A DNA stretch of 64,000 nucleotides from Gammaproteobacteria bacterium UBA2675 (lineage in GTDB: Bacteria; Pseudomonadota; Gammaproteobacteria; Pseudomonadales; Pseudohongiellaceae). Below the pieces are notes generated by a model. The model searched no databases, was not told where the DNA came from, and saw nothing but the letters and a program-made list of their open reading frames with translations. Shown here one piece after another: positions 51,330-60,574 of this stretch; the first letter of the stretch is position 1; each line of letters opens with the position of its first letter. The translations under genes and the position numbers were made by a program. The stretch covers positions 133,150 through 197,149 of the forward strand of contig DEMH01000004.1 in NCBI GenBank assembly GCA_002354805.1, written 5' to 3'.

Positions 51330-52484
51330 TTAACGCGCGTCGATTGCAACGCCATTTTGCACAAGGTCTGATGGAAACACGATGACCTGCTCGCCGGCCT
51401 CCAGGCCGGCGAGTACCTGCGCATACTCTCTGTTGCGCTCGCCGATAGAAACTTGCCGAAGTCGCGCGCGACCGTCCACAGCGACGAATACCTGCCACTG
51501 TTCGTCGCGTCTGAACAGAGCGCCGGCTGGTATTGACAATACCTGCGCCTGTTGCCAAACCACGATCGCTGCTTCAATACGATATCCGGCGCCAAGCTCT
51601 GCCGGCGGTCGCTGCAGTGTGCCGATGACATTGACACGCTGTTCTTCGACGCCCAATGCTGAGTACTTGGTAAAGGCTCGTGGCTCGATGTAATCGACAG
51701 TCCCCATCACGATCTGATCACCACCCCAATCACGAACCTCAATTGTGGCGCCAGGTCGCACTCGTACAGCGTCCTGGGTCAGCAGGTCGACAACCACCTC
51801 CATAGCGTCCTGATTGCTGATTTCGAGCAAGGGGGTACCAGCACTGACAACCCGGTCGCCGCGTTCAAAGACAGTGTGGATGGTGCCGGATGAGGGCGCG
51901 TGCAACTTCACTGCCGAACTATTGTCTTCGGCATCCAGACCCATCAGTTGTGCTGCAGCACTGCGCTGTTCGGCCGCACTCGCCGCCAGTGTCGCGCGGG
52001 CACTGTTCACCCTTGATTGCGTGGCAGCGAGAGTCTGAAGATAGGTGTCGTGTTCTTCCTCGCTGATCAAGCGGTCCAGGAACAGGCGCTCGCGACGCTG
52101 TGCCTCCCGAGTAGCTCGTTCCAACGTCGTCTCAGCTTCGGCGAGAACAGCCTGAGCCGACTCACGGCGGGCGGTGGCGGCGGCCAGGTTGGCGCGCAAA
52201 GCTGCAGTATCACGCGAGGTTTCTGTTACCAGAGCCAGTGTTGCGAGTTCATCACCCTGCGCGACAACGTCACCCGCAATCCACTCGTGACGCTGTAGAT
52301 GACCAGTTACCGGCGCCGTCACAACAAATGGCAGATAGGCGCGAGTCTGTCCCTGCTCCTGAACTGTGACACTAAGGTCTCGCAATGCAGCCGTTGCCGT
52401 CTGCACACGAACCGAATTTCCACCGCTTAGAAATATGTAGGCGGTGATCAGCACCCCTGACACAATTAGTAGCCACTTGCCCAT
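51330..52484 (-). CDS. HlyD-family periplasmic adaptor of an ABC exporter
   Basis: A 384-residue membrane-fusion protein: an N-terminal membrane anchor (about 5-22), lipoyl half-motifs (about 45-85 and 195-225) flanking a coiled coil (about 90-185, rich in Ala, Glu and Arg), then beta-barrel domains. It resembles the DevB or MacA-like adaptors that join an inner-membrane ABC pump to an outer-membrane channel. It is the last gene of the three-gene operon and starts five bases after the permease stop. No outer-membrane TolC gene is present. Confidence 0.88.
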   Translation of the reverse strand: MGKWLLIVSGVLITAYIFLSGGNSVRVQTATAALRDLSVTVQEQGQTRAYLPFVVTAPVTGHLQRHEWIAGDVVAQGDELATLALVTETSRDTAALRANLAAATARRESAQAVLAEAETTLERATREAQRRERLFLDRLISEEEHDTYLQTLAATQSRVNSARATLAASAAEQRSAAAQLMGLDAEDNSSAVKLHAPSSGTIHTVFERGDRVVSAGTPLLEISNQDAMEVVVDLLTQDAVRVRPGATIEVRDWGGDQIVMGTVDYIEPRAFTKYSALGVEEQRVNVIGTLQRPPAELGAGYRIEAAIVVWQQAQVLSIPAGALFRRDEQWQVFVAVDGRARLRQVSIGERNREYAQVLAGLEAGEQVIVFPSDLVQNGVAIDAR

Positions 52485-52489
52485 GTCTG

Positions 52490-54856
52490 TTACTCCCGTG
52501 TCTTTAACACGCTGATCAGGTCAAAACGGTCGAGCCGGCGCCTCACAGCTACAGCGCTGCCTGCCGCAGCAATGACGACAATCGCTGCGGAATACCACCA
52601 GGTGTCGTAATTCACGACGTAGGGCAGCCTGAAGAGATCCGTTTGCATGCCTTGCACAACGGCCCACGCCAGTGTGTATCCGAGCAACCAGCCCAAAGGA
52701 ATTGCAATCAATGTGATCAGCGCCTGCTCACCAAGCAGTAACAGAGCAACTTCCCGGCGATGAAAACCCATAACGCGCAGGCTTGCCAGTTCTCTGCCGC
52801 GCTCTGACAGGGCAATGCGGGCACCATTGTAAATGACGCCAACAGCAATAACTGAGGCAAACCCCACCAAAAAACCAACAGAGACAAATATGCCTTGCGC
52901 CATTTCCTGTTCAAACGACTGCAGGCTGTCATCAGGTGAGGCGACGCCAGCGACCATCGGCGCCTGTTTTAGAGTCCGATACAGAATGGTGCGCTGATCG
53001 CTACTAACACTGAGAAGGGCCCCGCTGATCAGTTGCTGTTGCCCCGATAGTGTATCCAGCGCCGTCAGGTTCATGTAGGCATTGATGCCCATGAAATCAT
53101 CCACAATGCCTCCAACGACAACGCGTCCCCGGTGCCTTTGACCTTCAAGCATTCGCACATCGAGTACATCGCCGACCGCGATACCCAGCCGCTCGGCGAG
53201 CAGGCGGCTGACGACCAGGCCTTCCGGCGGCAGAGGTTGATCCAGACCACTGCTGGCTATCAGCCGTCTCAACTGACTGTCCGGGGCAAGTCCGGTAATC
53301 GAAATATCCCTTTGCAGGTGGCTGTGTACCAGCCGGGCAGGCGCACTGCGCAGCGGTTCCGCACGTGTAACACCGGGCAGGCGCCAAAGCTCGTGCATGA
53401 TTCCGTCAGACTGTGGCTCATAAAATGTAATGGCAACATCTTCGCGCTGGATTTCCTGAAATTGCAAAGTCATCAGATATCGTATGCCGTCAAACATAAA
53501 AAAGCCGATGACCAGAATGGCAACTGAGAAGGCGACTCCTGTGGACGAAAGCAGCGTCTGCCAGGGTTTGCGTTCAATATTGCGCAGTACCATTCGAGCC
53601 GATGCCGGCAAACGATCGCCCAAGCCGGTTCGTTCGAGCGGACCGGCGCGGTACGTCGCCGGGGCCTCCGGGCGCATGGCCTCTGCGGGGGGCAGTCTGG
53701 CTGCTTTCAGTACTGCGCTCATTGCGCCGCTTGCAGCGCCCAGCAGGCTGATCAGCGCTGCCGACAGTATCAGCGGCCAGCTTATCTGGTAGTGCAGCTC
53801 AGGAATGTCAAAGTATTGCTGATAAAGACCGATGTAGGCCTGGCCCAGCGCGACACCACCCAGACCGCCGATGGCAATTCCCGCCGCCACAGCCGCCAGC
53901 GCGAACATAAGGTAATGTGTGCCGATTTCAGAGTTGCGATAGCCAAATGCCTTGAGGACGGCTATTTCCCCTCGCTGGGTCGTAATCAGTCTGCCAAGCA
54001 CCAGGTGTAACAGGAAAACAGCGATACTCAGAAAAATTGCTGGTATGGCCGTTCCCATAACACGGTTCTGGTCCAGTTCGCCCTGTAGTATCAGGTGCGA
54101 AGGCTGGTCGCGGCGAGGGTAGGCACCCTGATTGCCGAACGGGTCAAGCAGGCCGTTGAGCGTGCTGACTACCTCCAGAACGTCCGCATCAGGGGTAAGT
54201 TTGAAGAACGCTTCGTTGAATGCGCCATCCATGTCCCAGGCGGCTTCCAGCGCCGTCTTGCCCATCCATAGAATGCCGTAGCGCTGGTCGTCCGGCATCA
54301 AGGCTCCGGGTGGCATCGCGTAGACATGTTCAGGGGATATGGCAGTGCCTACAATGTTTAGCTCCCTGGCCCTGCCATTAATAATGGCGCGGATATTGTC
54401 GCCAGGCCTTAATTGTCGAGCGACGGCAAATTTTTCATTAATGAGAACCTCGTCAATTGCTGCGTGATCAGGGTATCGGCCCCGCTGAATAACGATGTCA
54501 TTCAGCAAAGGACGCCCTTGCACCGGCAAGGACACGAAACGAGCAATCGCGGGTGCATCAATGTCCGGTAAATCCAGTGTTGCCATGCGACTGATCCGGC
54601 TGTCAGCCAGCGCAATTCCGGGTACGCGTGATAACTGTGGCAGCAGGGATTCCGGGGCGCGGCGCACAGCGACCCATACATCGGCGAAACGTGTCTGTTG
54701 ATAATAGTCCTGCTGGGCGGAGACCAGCGATTCGTAACCGCCACGCATGGTGATCACGGTCATGATGCCGGTGGCGACCACAAGCGCGATAGACAGCATC
54801 TGGCCCTTCAGCTGCCATAATTCGCGCCTAAGCTTCTGGTGCAGGGCGGCTACCAT
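52490..54856 (-). CDS. FtsX-family ABC exporter permease
   Basis: A 788-residue permease with two FtsX domains. A first membrane helix (about 18-38) precedes a periplasmic domain, then three helices (about 268-395), a second periplasmic domain and three final helices (about 665-785). This duplicated layout is typical of MacB-like or lipoprotein-type exporters that lack their own ATPase domain. Its ATG overlaps the stop of the ATPase gene by seven bases. The pump probably exports lipids, peptides or antibiotics by mechanotransmission; substrate unknown. Confidence 0.9.
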   Translation of the reverse strand: MVAALHQKLRRELWQLKGQMLSIALVVATGIMTVITMRGGYESLVSAQQDYYQQTRFADVWVAVRRAPESLLPQLSRVPGIALADSRISRMATLDLPDIDAPAIARFVSLPVQGRPLLNDIVIQRGRYPDHAAIDEVLINEKFAVARQLRPGDNIRAIINGRARELNIVGTAISPEHVYAMPPGALMPDDQRYGILWMGKTALEAAWDMDGAFNEAFFKLTPDADVLEVVSTLNGLLDPFGNQGAYPRRDQPSHLILQGELDQNRVMGTAIPAIFLSIAVFLLHLVLGRLITTQRGEIAVLKAFGYRNSEIGTHYLMFALAAVAAGIAIGGLGGVALGQAYIGLYQQYFDIPELHYQISWPLILSAALISLLGAASGAMSAVLKAARLPPAEAMRPEAPATYRAGPLERTGLGDRLPASARMVLRNIERKPWQTLLSSTGVAFSVAILVIGFFMFDGIRYLMTLQFQEIQREDVAITFYEPQSDGIMHELWRLPGVTRAEPLRSAPARLVHSHLQRDISITGLAPDSQLRRLIASSGLDQPLPPEGLVVSRLLAERLGIAVGDVLDVRMLEGQRHRGRVVVGGIVDDFMGINAYMNLTALDTLSGQQQLISGALLSVSSDQRTILYRTLKQAPMVAGVASPDDSLQSFEQEMAQGIFVSVGFLVGFASVIAVGVIYNGARIALSERGRELASLRVMGFHRREVALLLLGEQALITLIAIPLGWLLGYTLAWAVVQGMQTDLFRLPYVVNYDTWWYSAAIVVIAAAGSAVAVRRRLDRFDLISVLKTRE

Positions 54857-55569
54857 TCGATTTGCTCCACATTGCCCCGAGCCCGGTTGGATATACGTTC
54901 TGTAATCTCACCGCTGCTCATACGAATGATAGTGTCGCCCATGCCACCAATGGCGGCATTGTGGGTTATGATCGCAGTGGTCGTGCCGGTTTCCTGATTC
55001 ACCTGATCAAGCACCGCCAGTACACGTTTGCCTGTCGCCGCATCCAGTGCTCCCGTCGGCTCATCACAGAGCAGCACATCGGGTCGTTTGGCGATGGCTC
55101 GGGCGATGGCAACACGTTGCTGCTCGCCGCCCGACAATTGCGACGGAAAATGATGCAGCCGGTCGCTCAGGCCCACCAGTGCCAGTGCCTCTGCTGGTGG
55201 CATCGGATTGCTGGCGATGTCAGTTACCAGTGCAACGTTTTCCCGCGCTGTCAGGCTGGAAACGAGGTTGTAGAACTGAAAGACGAAGCCGATATGCAGG
55301 CGTCGATAGTTGGTCAAGGCGTGATCTGATGCTCCTGTCAGCTCCTGATCGCCGTAAAAGAGCCGACCACTGCTGGCGGTATCAAGTCCGCCCAGTATGT
55401 TGAGCAGCGTCGACTTGCCACTGCCGGAGGCGCCCAGCAATACCAGCAGTTCACCACGGTGCAGGGTAAGATCAACGTCTCTCAGGGCATGCACTGACAC
55501 TTCGCCCATTCGATAGGTTTTACTCAGCTTTTCGGCGCGGAGAACCGTATCAGGCGGCTGTGCCGACAT
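54850..55569 (-). CDS. ABC exporter ATP-binding protein
   Basis: A 239-residue LolD/MacB-type ATPase. The start at 55569 (GGAGG upstream) gives the normal length; the frame beyond it overlaps the next gene without homology. Walker A GASGSGKST, signature LSGGEQQRVAIARAI, Walker B LLCDEPTGALD and the H-loop ITHN are intact. It powers the permease encoded next in the operon. Confidence 0.94.
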   Translation of the reverse strand: MSAQPPDTVLRAEKLSKTYRMGEVSVHALRDVDLTLHRGELLVLLGASGSGKSTLLNILGGLDTASSGRLFYGDQELTGASDHALTNYRRLHIGFVFQFYNLVSSLTARENVALVTDIASNPMPPAEALALVGLSDRLHHFPSQLSGGEQQRVAIARAIAKRPDVLLCDEPTGALDAATGKRVLAVLDQVNQETGTTTAIITHNAAIGGMGDTIIRMSSGEITERISNRARGNVEQIEW

Positions 55570-55615
55570 AATGCTGATCCTCCATCGCCAGACCCTTATA
55601 GCACTGAGTATACGC

Positions 55616-56758
55616 CTAGCTACAGCGTCCTGCCTGGTTAAGGATCCATTCATTGATCAGCATCAATCCAGCATTGTGGGTCAGGCTGCGGCCTACTTCC
55701 GGCATCAGCACGCCGACCTCACTGCTTTCAATTCTGAAGCTCAATATTGAATGTTCCGGGCGGCCGGGCACGATCGAATAGGGGCGTCCTCCCGATCCGC
55801 GACCTGCTGCGACTGGCGGCTTGCAAACTCCAAGCTCCAGAGGCAAGGTTGCTCCGGTATGGAGAAACAGGCCTGATGTGTCGCCACTGCCGCCAGGCTG
55901 ATGGCAGTGCCCACAGTTGACATCCAGATAGCTTCGGGCGCGATGCTCCAGACTGTCAGTTGCTCCCGGTTGCCAGACCGCCGATTCAGGCAACTCATCG
56001 ACGGCTGGTTCTTCAGCAAGCCATCGCCGTGACCATAAGCTTGTTAACTGATTCTGGCCTGAACCGTCAGCGGTCAACTCATGATTCAGGTTAGCCACAG
56101 ACGGGCCGATTGGAGAGAGCGTATCCTGGTTCTGATCCAGATTGTGACAGGCGGCACATTCGTTGCGATTGGGGACCACGTAGGCAAATGATTCCACCTC
56201 CGCGTCTGAGTCCTCGCTGCTGTGCAAACGAAGGCGCTTGACGGCACCGGTAATCTGCAGTGTTGCGTCAGTCTGCTCGTCATTCCAGACATAGGGCAGG
56301 GCCTGCCAGCCATCAGTCTGATGAACCAGCAGTCGGGTCTCTATCAGCCGGACCTGGTCCAGTGCCAGGCTCGCTCCATCAAATGCAACACGTCGTTGTT
56401 CAGTCTGCTGCACATCCGCAGCGTCGGCGGCGTCGCGGGCACGCGGATAGTAAAATGTTTTGCTGATCACCGTGCCAACCGGGAAGTCCAGGCTGCCAGT
56501 GTCGGTCAGCTTGGCAGTGGCACCGTCGGGCAGCCATAAAGTTCGAAGTTTTAATGCATAGTCACTGAACAGCGGGGTCGCCAGATCGTAGGGAAGTACG
56601 GCAGGATTAAGTACCAGCTGCTGATCATTTACCTGGACAATCTGCCAGTCAGACAGCCGTGCCGGAATAGTGTCACGGGTGTGAAGCTGCGGTGCTGTCG
56701 AATCCTGGCAGGCGCTGAGAATCAGCGCCAGTGCCAGTAAAATCAAGTGCCGTATCAT
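55616..56758 (-). CDS. Dihaem c-type cytochrome lipoprotein (SO2930 type)
   Basis: A 380-residue lipoprotein with lipobox LSAC (about residues 14-17) from the ATG at 56758. Two haem-c motifs are visible: CAACH in the middle and CGHCH further on, each followed by a Met- or Pro-rich stretch. The pattern corresponds to the SO2930 family, which in Shewanella lies beside a parallel beta-helix protein. That partner is exactly the gene immediately upstream here. The start is six bases after the stop of the partner. It probably moves electrons at the periplasmic face of the outer membrane, but the role is unknown. Confidence 0.8.
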   Translation of the reverse strand: MIRHLILLALALILSACQDSTAPQLHTRDTIPARLSDWQIVQVNDQQLVLNPAVLPYDLATPLFSDYALKLRTLWLPDGATAKLTDTGSLDFPVGTVISKTFYYPRARDAADAADVQQTEQRRVAFDGASLALDQVRLIETRLLVHQTDGWQALPYVWNDEQTDATLQITGAVKRLRLHSSEDSDAEVESFAYVVPNRNECAACHNLDQNQDTLSPIGPSVANLNHELTADGSGQNQLTSLWSRRWLAEEPAVDELPESAVWQPGATDSLEHRARSYLDVNCGHCHQPGGSGDTSGLFLHTGATLPLELGVCKPPVAAGRGSGGRPYSIVPGRPEHSILSFRIESSEVGVLMPEVGRSLTHNAGLMLINEWILNQAGRCS

Positions 56759-56763
56759 TGTTT

Positions 56764-58074
56764 TTACATATCCATACTGGCCGGCAGACTTACAGCAGCC
56801 AGTGGCGAATGCCGGCACTGGTGGGTCTCGTCGCCCAGACGGGGGTTGGCGCTGTTGTTGGCAGCATCAATATTGAGAAGCTGCGCCTCACCGTTGTCGA
56901 TACAGATAGCATAGTCAGACGACATTCGTTCCGGGTGGGTCACACCGTCCCAGACGATATCGGGAAAGCGGCCCTGCTCGCCGAACATAGCGACTCGCAG
57001 TGCATCCAGCTCCGGTCGGGAGGGGGCTGAGCCACTGCTGCCGAACTGGTTGTCATAAATGAAAATTGTTTCCGGGTAGGGGTCAAATGCCTCGGCCATT
57101 TGCCGGTCTGAGTAACCTGCACTGAAGTAACTGGAAATCAGGATGTTGGCAGTGTCATTGCTGTCGAAGTCGTTATTGAATATCTCGACTTTGTCGTTGG
57201 AGTTAATGATCAGTCCAGAACCTGCCGGCACACTGGAAACAGCAGTTCCCGGGGGTGCGAAATTCGCGGTGTTGTTGTCCCTGATGTCATTTTCGTAAAC
57301 GCGGGTGGTATGGCCGGCTACCGGCAGATTGGGCATATTAAAAACCAGTATTCCGCCGGTGTTATTGATGGCGGTGTTGTTATAGACATCCGCACCAACG
57401 GTGTTCTCGATCTCGATACCTGCCACATTGAATTCGGCGCGATTGCCCCGGACAATCACATTTTCGGACTGACCAACGTAAATGCCTGCGTCGGATGCCG
57501 CGATTGCTACAGAGTCTTCAATCAATGTGTGACGCGTCTGAACGGGGTATATGCCGTAGGCGCCGTTATTTGTGTCAGGGCCATTGGTCCATTCCGTCCG
57601 AACACGACGAATGACAATGTGATCACCTCTGGCGATCTTGAGTGCGTCACCAAGCGTGTCTTCGATAGCCAGATCTTCAATCGTAAAGTTGCTGGCATTG
57701 ACCAGCAGACCTTCGGCACCGGCCACCTGGTCCTGAAATGTGAGAATCGTTTCGTGCATTCCGGCGCCGCGCAGCGTGATTCCGTCAGTGTTCAGTGTAA
57801 GGCTGCGATCAAAGCCAAAACGGCCTGCCGGCAATGTGATGACAGAGCCTGGTTCGGCCTCCAGAAGTGCCAGCTGCAATTCCGCAAGCGGATCACTGAT
57901 CTGGATGGTTGCCAGCGAAGTGGAAGAAGGCGTGTCGGCTGGTGGTGAGCAGGCAGCGAGCAGTGCGGCCAGGGCCAGTGTCATGAGTCGGGGGTGGAGC
58001 AGGCCTGTTACTGGCATTGATGTGCCAGCGGGTACTTGGCCTGTCAATCGGGTCCAGCATGTTCTTATTGTCAT
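56764..58074 (-). CDS. Parallel beta-helix lipoprotein (SO2929 type)
   Basis: A 436-residue lipoprotein. The start at 58074 has GAGG seven bases upstream; the signal core LALAALLAAC gives a lipobox. The mature part has a regular right-handed beta-helix pattern of about 22-residue turns (about 75-330), with repeated short Asn and Asp runs, e.g. SENVIVRGNRAEFNVAGIEI. Such helices bind or cleave polysaccharides. No pectate-lyase catalytic set is obvious. It is linked to the dihaem cytochrome gene by six bases, a pairing known in other Proteobacteria. Confidence 0.82.
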   Translation of the reverse strand: MTIRTCWTRLTGQVPAGTSMPVTGLLHPRLMTLALAALLAACSPPADTPSSTSLATIQISDPLAELQLALLEAEPGSVITLPAGRFGFDRSLTLNTDGITLRGAGMHETILTFQDQVAGAEGLLVNASNFTIEDLAIEDTLGDALKIARGDHIVIRRVRTEWTNGPDTNNGAYGIYPVQTRHTLIEDSVAIAASDAGIYVGQSENVIVRGNRAEFNVAGIEIENTVGADVYNNTAINNTGGILVFNMPNLPVAGHTTRVYENDIRDNNTANFAPPGTAVSSVPAGSGLIINSNDKVEIFNNDFDSNDTANILISSYFSAGYSDRQMAEAFDPYPETIFIYDNQFGSSGSAPSRPELDALRVAMFGEQGRFPDIVWDGVTHPERMSSDYAICIDNGEAQLLNIDAANNSANPRLGDETHQCRHSPLAAVSLPASMDM

Positions 58075-58174
58075 GGAACACCTCAGATTAAACTGTAGAG
58101 ACTGCTTAAAGCTACGCCGCTCAAGCATTTTTTGCAACTTGTCGACTCCTCGGCAACGGGCTATGCTGCCGTCC

Positions 58175-59521
58175 ATGAATACAAGCAAAGATCAGAAAAC
58201 AGCACCCGCTACTGAGGACGACTGGAAAACCCTGTTGTATGAACGTCTCGCCGAAGATGATGAAGGTCGGGTGTGCAAGGATATCAGTGATGACGCCTGT
58301 CGCGAGACGCCGGGTAATTTTCTGGCAACGCTGCTGGCCAATACCTGCAGCAGCATTGCGGACAAGCTGGCCAGCGCCAAAACTACGCTTCCCTGGTTGT
58401 TGATGCAGCTCGGTGCGCCGGCCTGGATCATCAGTCTGCTGGTGCCCATCCGTGAGTCCGGCTCCATGCTGCCACAGATGCTCATTGGCGCTGTGGTCCG
58501 ACGTCAGGCGGTGCGCAAATGGGTATGGGTGGCTGGCGGGTCGGTACAGGGTTTTTCGCTGCTACTAATGGCCTGGTGCGGCATGACGCTTGAAGGCCTG
58601 CAGGCCGGGCTGGCAGTTACCGGGCTGCTGATACTGTTCAGTCTGGCCCGTGGCGCATGTTCGGTAGCGTACAAGGATGTGCTGGGCAAGACAATTCCCA
58701 AGACCCGTCGTGGTCGCCTGTCTGGCTGGATCAGCGCCATAGCGGGACTGGCAGCGTTTGCCGCCGGACTGACCCTTGGTACGTTTGGGCAGGGCGAAGC
58801 CGCTTCCGGCCTCTATCTTGATCTGTTGGCAGTGGCTGCCATGCTGTGGTTTCTGGCCATAGCCAGCTATGCACGAATAGTAGAATTTCCAGGCGCCACT
58901 GATGGGGGTGCCAATGGGTTTTCAGAAGCGCTTTCGAGTTTGTCCCTGTTGCGCGATGACGCACCCTTTCGCAAGTTTGTTATCGGGAGAGCCCTGGCCA
59001 TGGGGTCCGGTCTGGTTGCGCCATTTTATGTGACACTGGCCAGAGAGGATATCGGTAGCGCAGCGTCTTTGCTGGGCATTTTCATCGCGGCGGAAGGTCT
59101 GGCCGGATTGGTAAGCTCACCAGTGTGGGGGCGCTGGGCTGACCGTTCCAGTCGCCAGGTGTTTGCGGTTGCCTGTGCTCTGGCAGCGCTGACATCGCTG
59201 ACGGTAGCGGCCTGGTCAGTTGCAGGTTTGCCAAGTGCGGCTTCCCAATGGTTTTATCCACTGGCGTTTTTTGTGCTGGGCATCGCGCATGCCGGGGTCC
59301 GGCTGGGGCGTAAAACCTATCTGGTCGACATGGCAGGCGGTAACAAGCGGACCGACTACGTGGCCGTCAGCAACTCGGTTATCGGTGTGTTGTTACTGAT
59401 GACAGGGCTGCTGGGGGCACTGGCCGCTGTGATCTCGGTGCAGCTGACAATCGTGTCGCTGGCGATCGCCGGACTGCTGGGAGCGATCTTGAGTCTGCGC
59501 TGGAGAGAAGTGTCGGGTTGA
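58175..59521 (+). CDS. MFS-family transporter
   Basis: A 448-residue membrane protein with an acidic cytoplasmic N-terminus (about 1-45), then about 12 hydrophobic helices in two groups around a central loop (about 235-260). The start is the ATG at 58175; the open frame runs upstream across the divergent gene and is not coding. LGKTIPKTRRGRLSGW and VWGRWADRSSRQVF are loop motifs of the major facilitator type. I see no substrate clue. It is divergent from the beta-helix gene. Confidence 0.82.
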   Translation: MNTSKDQKTAPATEDDWKTLLYERLAEDDEGRVCKDISDDACRETPGNFLATLLANTCSSIADKLASAKTTLPWLLMQLGAPAWIISLLVPIRESGSMLPQMLIGAVVRRQAVRKWVWVAGGSVQGFSLLLMAWCGMTLEGLQAGLAVTGLLILFSLARGACSVAYKDVLGKTIPKTRRGRLSGWISAIAGLAAFAAGLTLGTFGQGEAASGLYLDLLAVAAMLWFLAIASYARIVEFPGATDGGANGFSEALSSLSLLRDDAPFRKFVIGRALAMGSGLVAPFYVTLAREDIGSAASLLGIFIAAEGLAGLVSSPVWGRWADRSSRQVFAVACALAALTSLTVAAWSVAGLPSAASQWFYPLAFFVLGIAHAGVRLGRKTYLVDMAGGNKRTDYVAVSNSVIGVLLLMTGLLGALAAVISVQLTIVSLAIAGLLGAILSLRWREVSG

Positions 59522-59525
59522 GCCC

Positions 59526-59990
59526 CTATTGCTCTGGCAAAGGATTTAACGATAGTGCTGAGTTGGAGTGTCGAGGGTCTGCCGATACCTCGCGTCCCAG
59601 CCACTCGGGTTTGCTGAATCTGGCATCCTCCGAAGACAACTCCAGCTCGGCCAGCACCAGCCCGGCATTTGCACCTATAAATTCGTCGACTTCCCAGCGA
59701 TGTCCATCAATCACTACCCAGTGGCGCGTCTTTTCTATCAGCGGACCCTGACACTGTCCAGTCAGCAGCTGTTCAGCGTCTGCCAGCGGTATTCGGTATT
59801 CGAACTCGCTGCGGCTGATGCCAGTGGTGGGCCCTTTGATCGTCAGCCAGGCTTCATCGTCTGCCCGCCGGACACGCACAGTTGTGGCTCCACGGCACAG
59901 ATATCCCTGCTGAATGGCGATCTGGCGGATGCTGTGTGCTCGCCAGCTGTCACTGACGACCAGAAATTTACGCTCAATCTCTGTAGCCAT
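59526..59990 (-). CDS. CYTH-domain protein
   Basis: A 154-residue CYTH (triphosphate tunnel) protein. EIERK at 4-8 is the ExExK metal- and phosphate-binding motif; charged strands such as VRVRRADDEAWLTIKGP and SRSEFEYRIP line the tunnel. Members hydrolyse inorganic triphosphate or act as class IV adenylate cyclases; the short single-domain form is more often a triphosphatase. It begins five bases from the next minus-strand gene and may share its transcript. Confidence 0.88.
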   Translation of the reverse strand: MATEIERKFLVVSDSWRAHSIRQIAIQQGYLCRGATTVRVRRADDEAWLTIKGPTTGISRSEFEYRIPLADAEQLLTGQCQGPLIEKTRHWVVIDGHRWEVDEFIGANAGLVLAELELSSEDARFSKPEWLGREVSADPRHSNSALSLNPLPEQ

Positions 59991-59995
59991 AGGCC

Positions 59996-60412
59996 CTACA
60001 GGGCCTGCTGCAGAAACTGTCGGATGTCGTTGACTCCAGAGGGCTGTGACAACTGACTCTGAGCGTTGCCCTCAGCATCGAAAAGCACAAGATCCCCGTC
60101 AGTGACTCCATGCTCTGCTGCAAAATTCTGGCCCGTCGGATTACCGGTATGGACAACCAGGAAGACCATGCTTTGCTCGTAATCAGGATATATTTCCAGC
60201 ATATGCTCAATTACCCGGTCACCCCCGACAAAATTGACCTCACGCAGCATGACCAGCGCAGGGCGACCCTGACCCACCTGGCTCAGGTCGCTGGAAAACG
60301 CTGCTTTTGGCAATAATTGCCACAGTACGGTCGCGACAATGAGCAGGCAGGCAAGGGTGATCAGAGCGCGTATCAGTCGCGCGCGCGAAGAAGGCTGGGG
60401 GATATTATTCAT
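59996..60412 (-). CDS. Membrane-anchored thioredoxin-like protein without cysteines
   Basis: A 138-residue protein with one N-terminal membrane helix (about 13-35) and a periplasmic part resembling a thioredoxin fold. The strand VVHTGNPTGQNFAAEHGV and DLVLFDAEG are in the usual places. The CXXC region, expected after the first strand (ALVMLREVNFVGG), has no Cys. A redox role is therefore unlikely; a binding or scaffold role is possible. It lies in the same orientation as the CYTH gene. Confidence 0.6.
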   Translation of the reverse strand: MNNIPQPSSRARLIRALITLACLLIVATVLWQLLPKAAFSSDLSQVGQGRPALVMLREVNFVGGDRVIEHMLEIYPDYEQSMVFLVVHTGNPTGQNFAAEHGVTDGDLVLFDAEGNAQSQLSQPSGVNDIRQFLQQAL

Positions 60413-60507
60413 GTAACTGGCTCCTGAGAGTCGTAAGATTTGGTGTCACCACATAAAGACTGCATTATAACCACAGCCTTGGTCGGTTTATCAGAGCGTT
60501 TGCAGTG

Positions 60508-60537
60508 TTCGATGCTCCATAGTTGCTCATGTATACT
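60508..60537 (+). promoter_or_regulatory. Possible promoter of the large helical membrane protein
   Basis: TATACT (60532-60537) with TTCGAT (60508-60513) 18 bases upstream, the same -35 and spacing as before maeB. If used, transcription begins near 60544, downstream of the in-frame ATG at 60512. This would make the later TTG at 60575 the real start. Confidence 0.45.
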
Positions 60538-60574
60538 GCCGGCACAAACCAAGACCTTGAAATCGGGTGATCAC

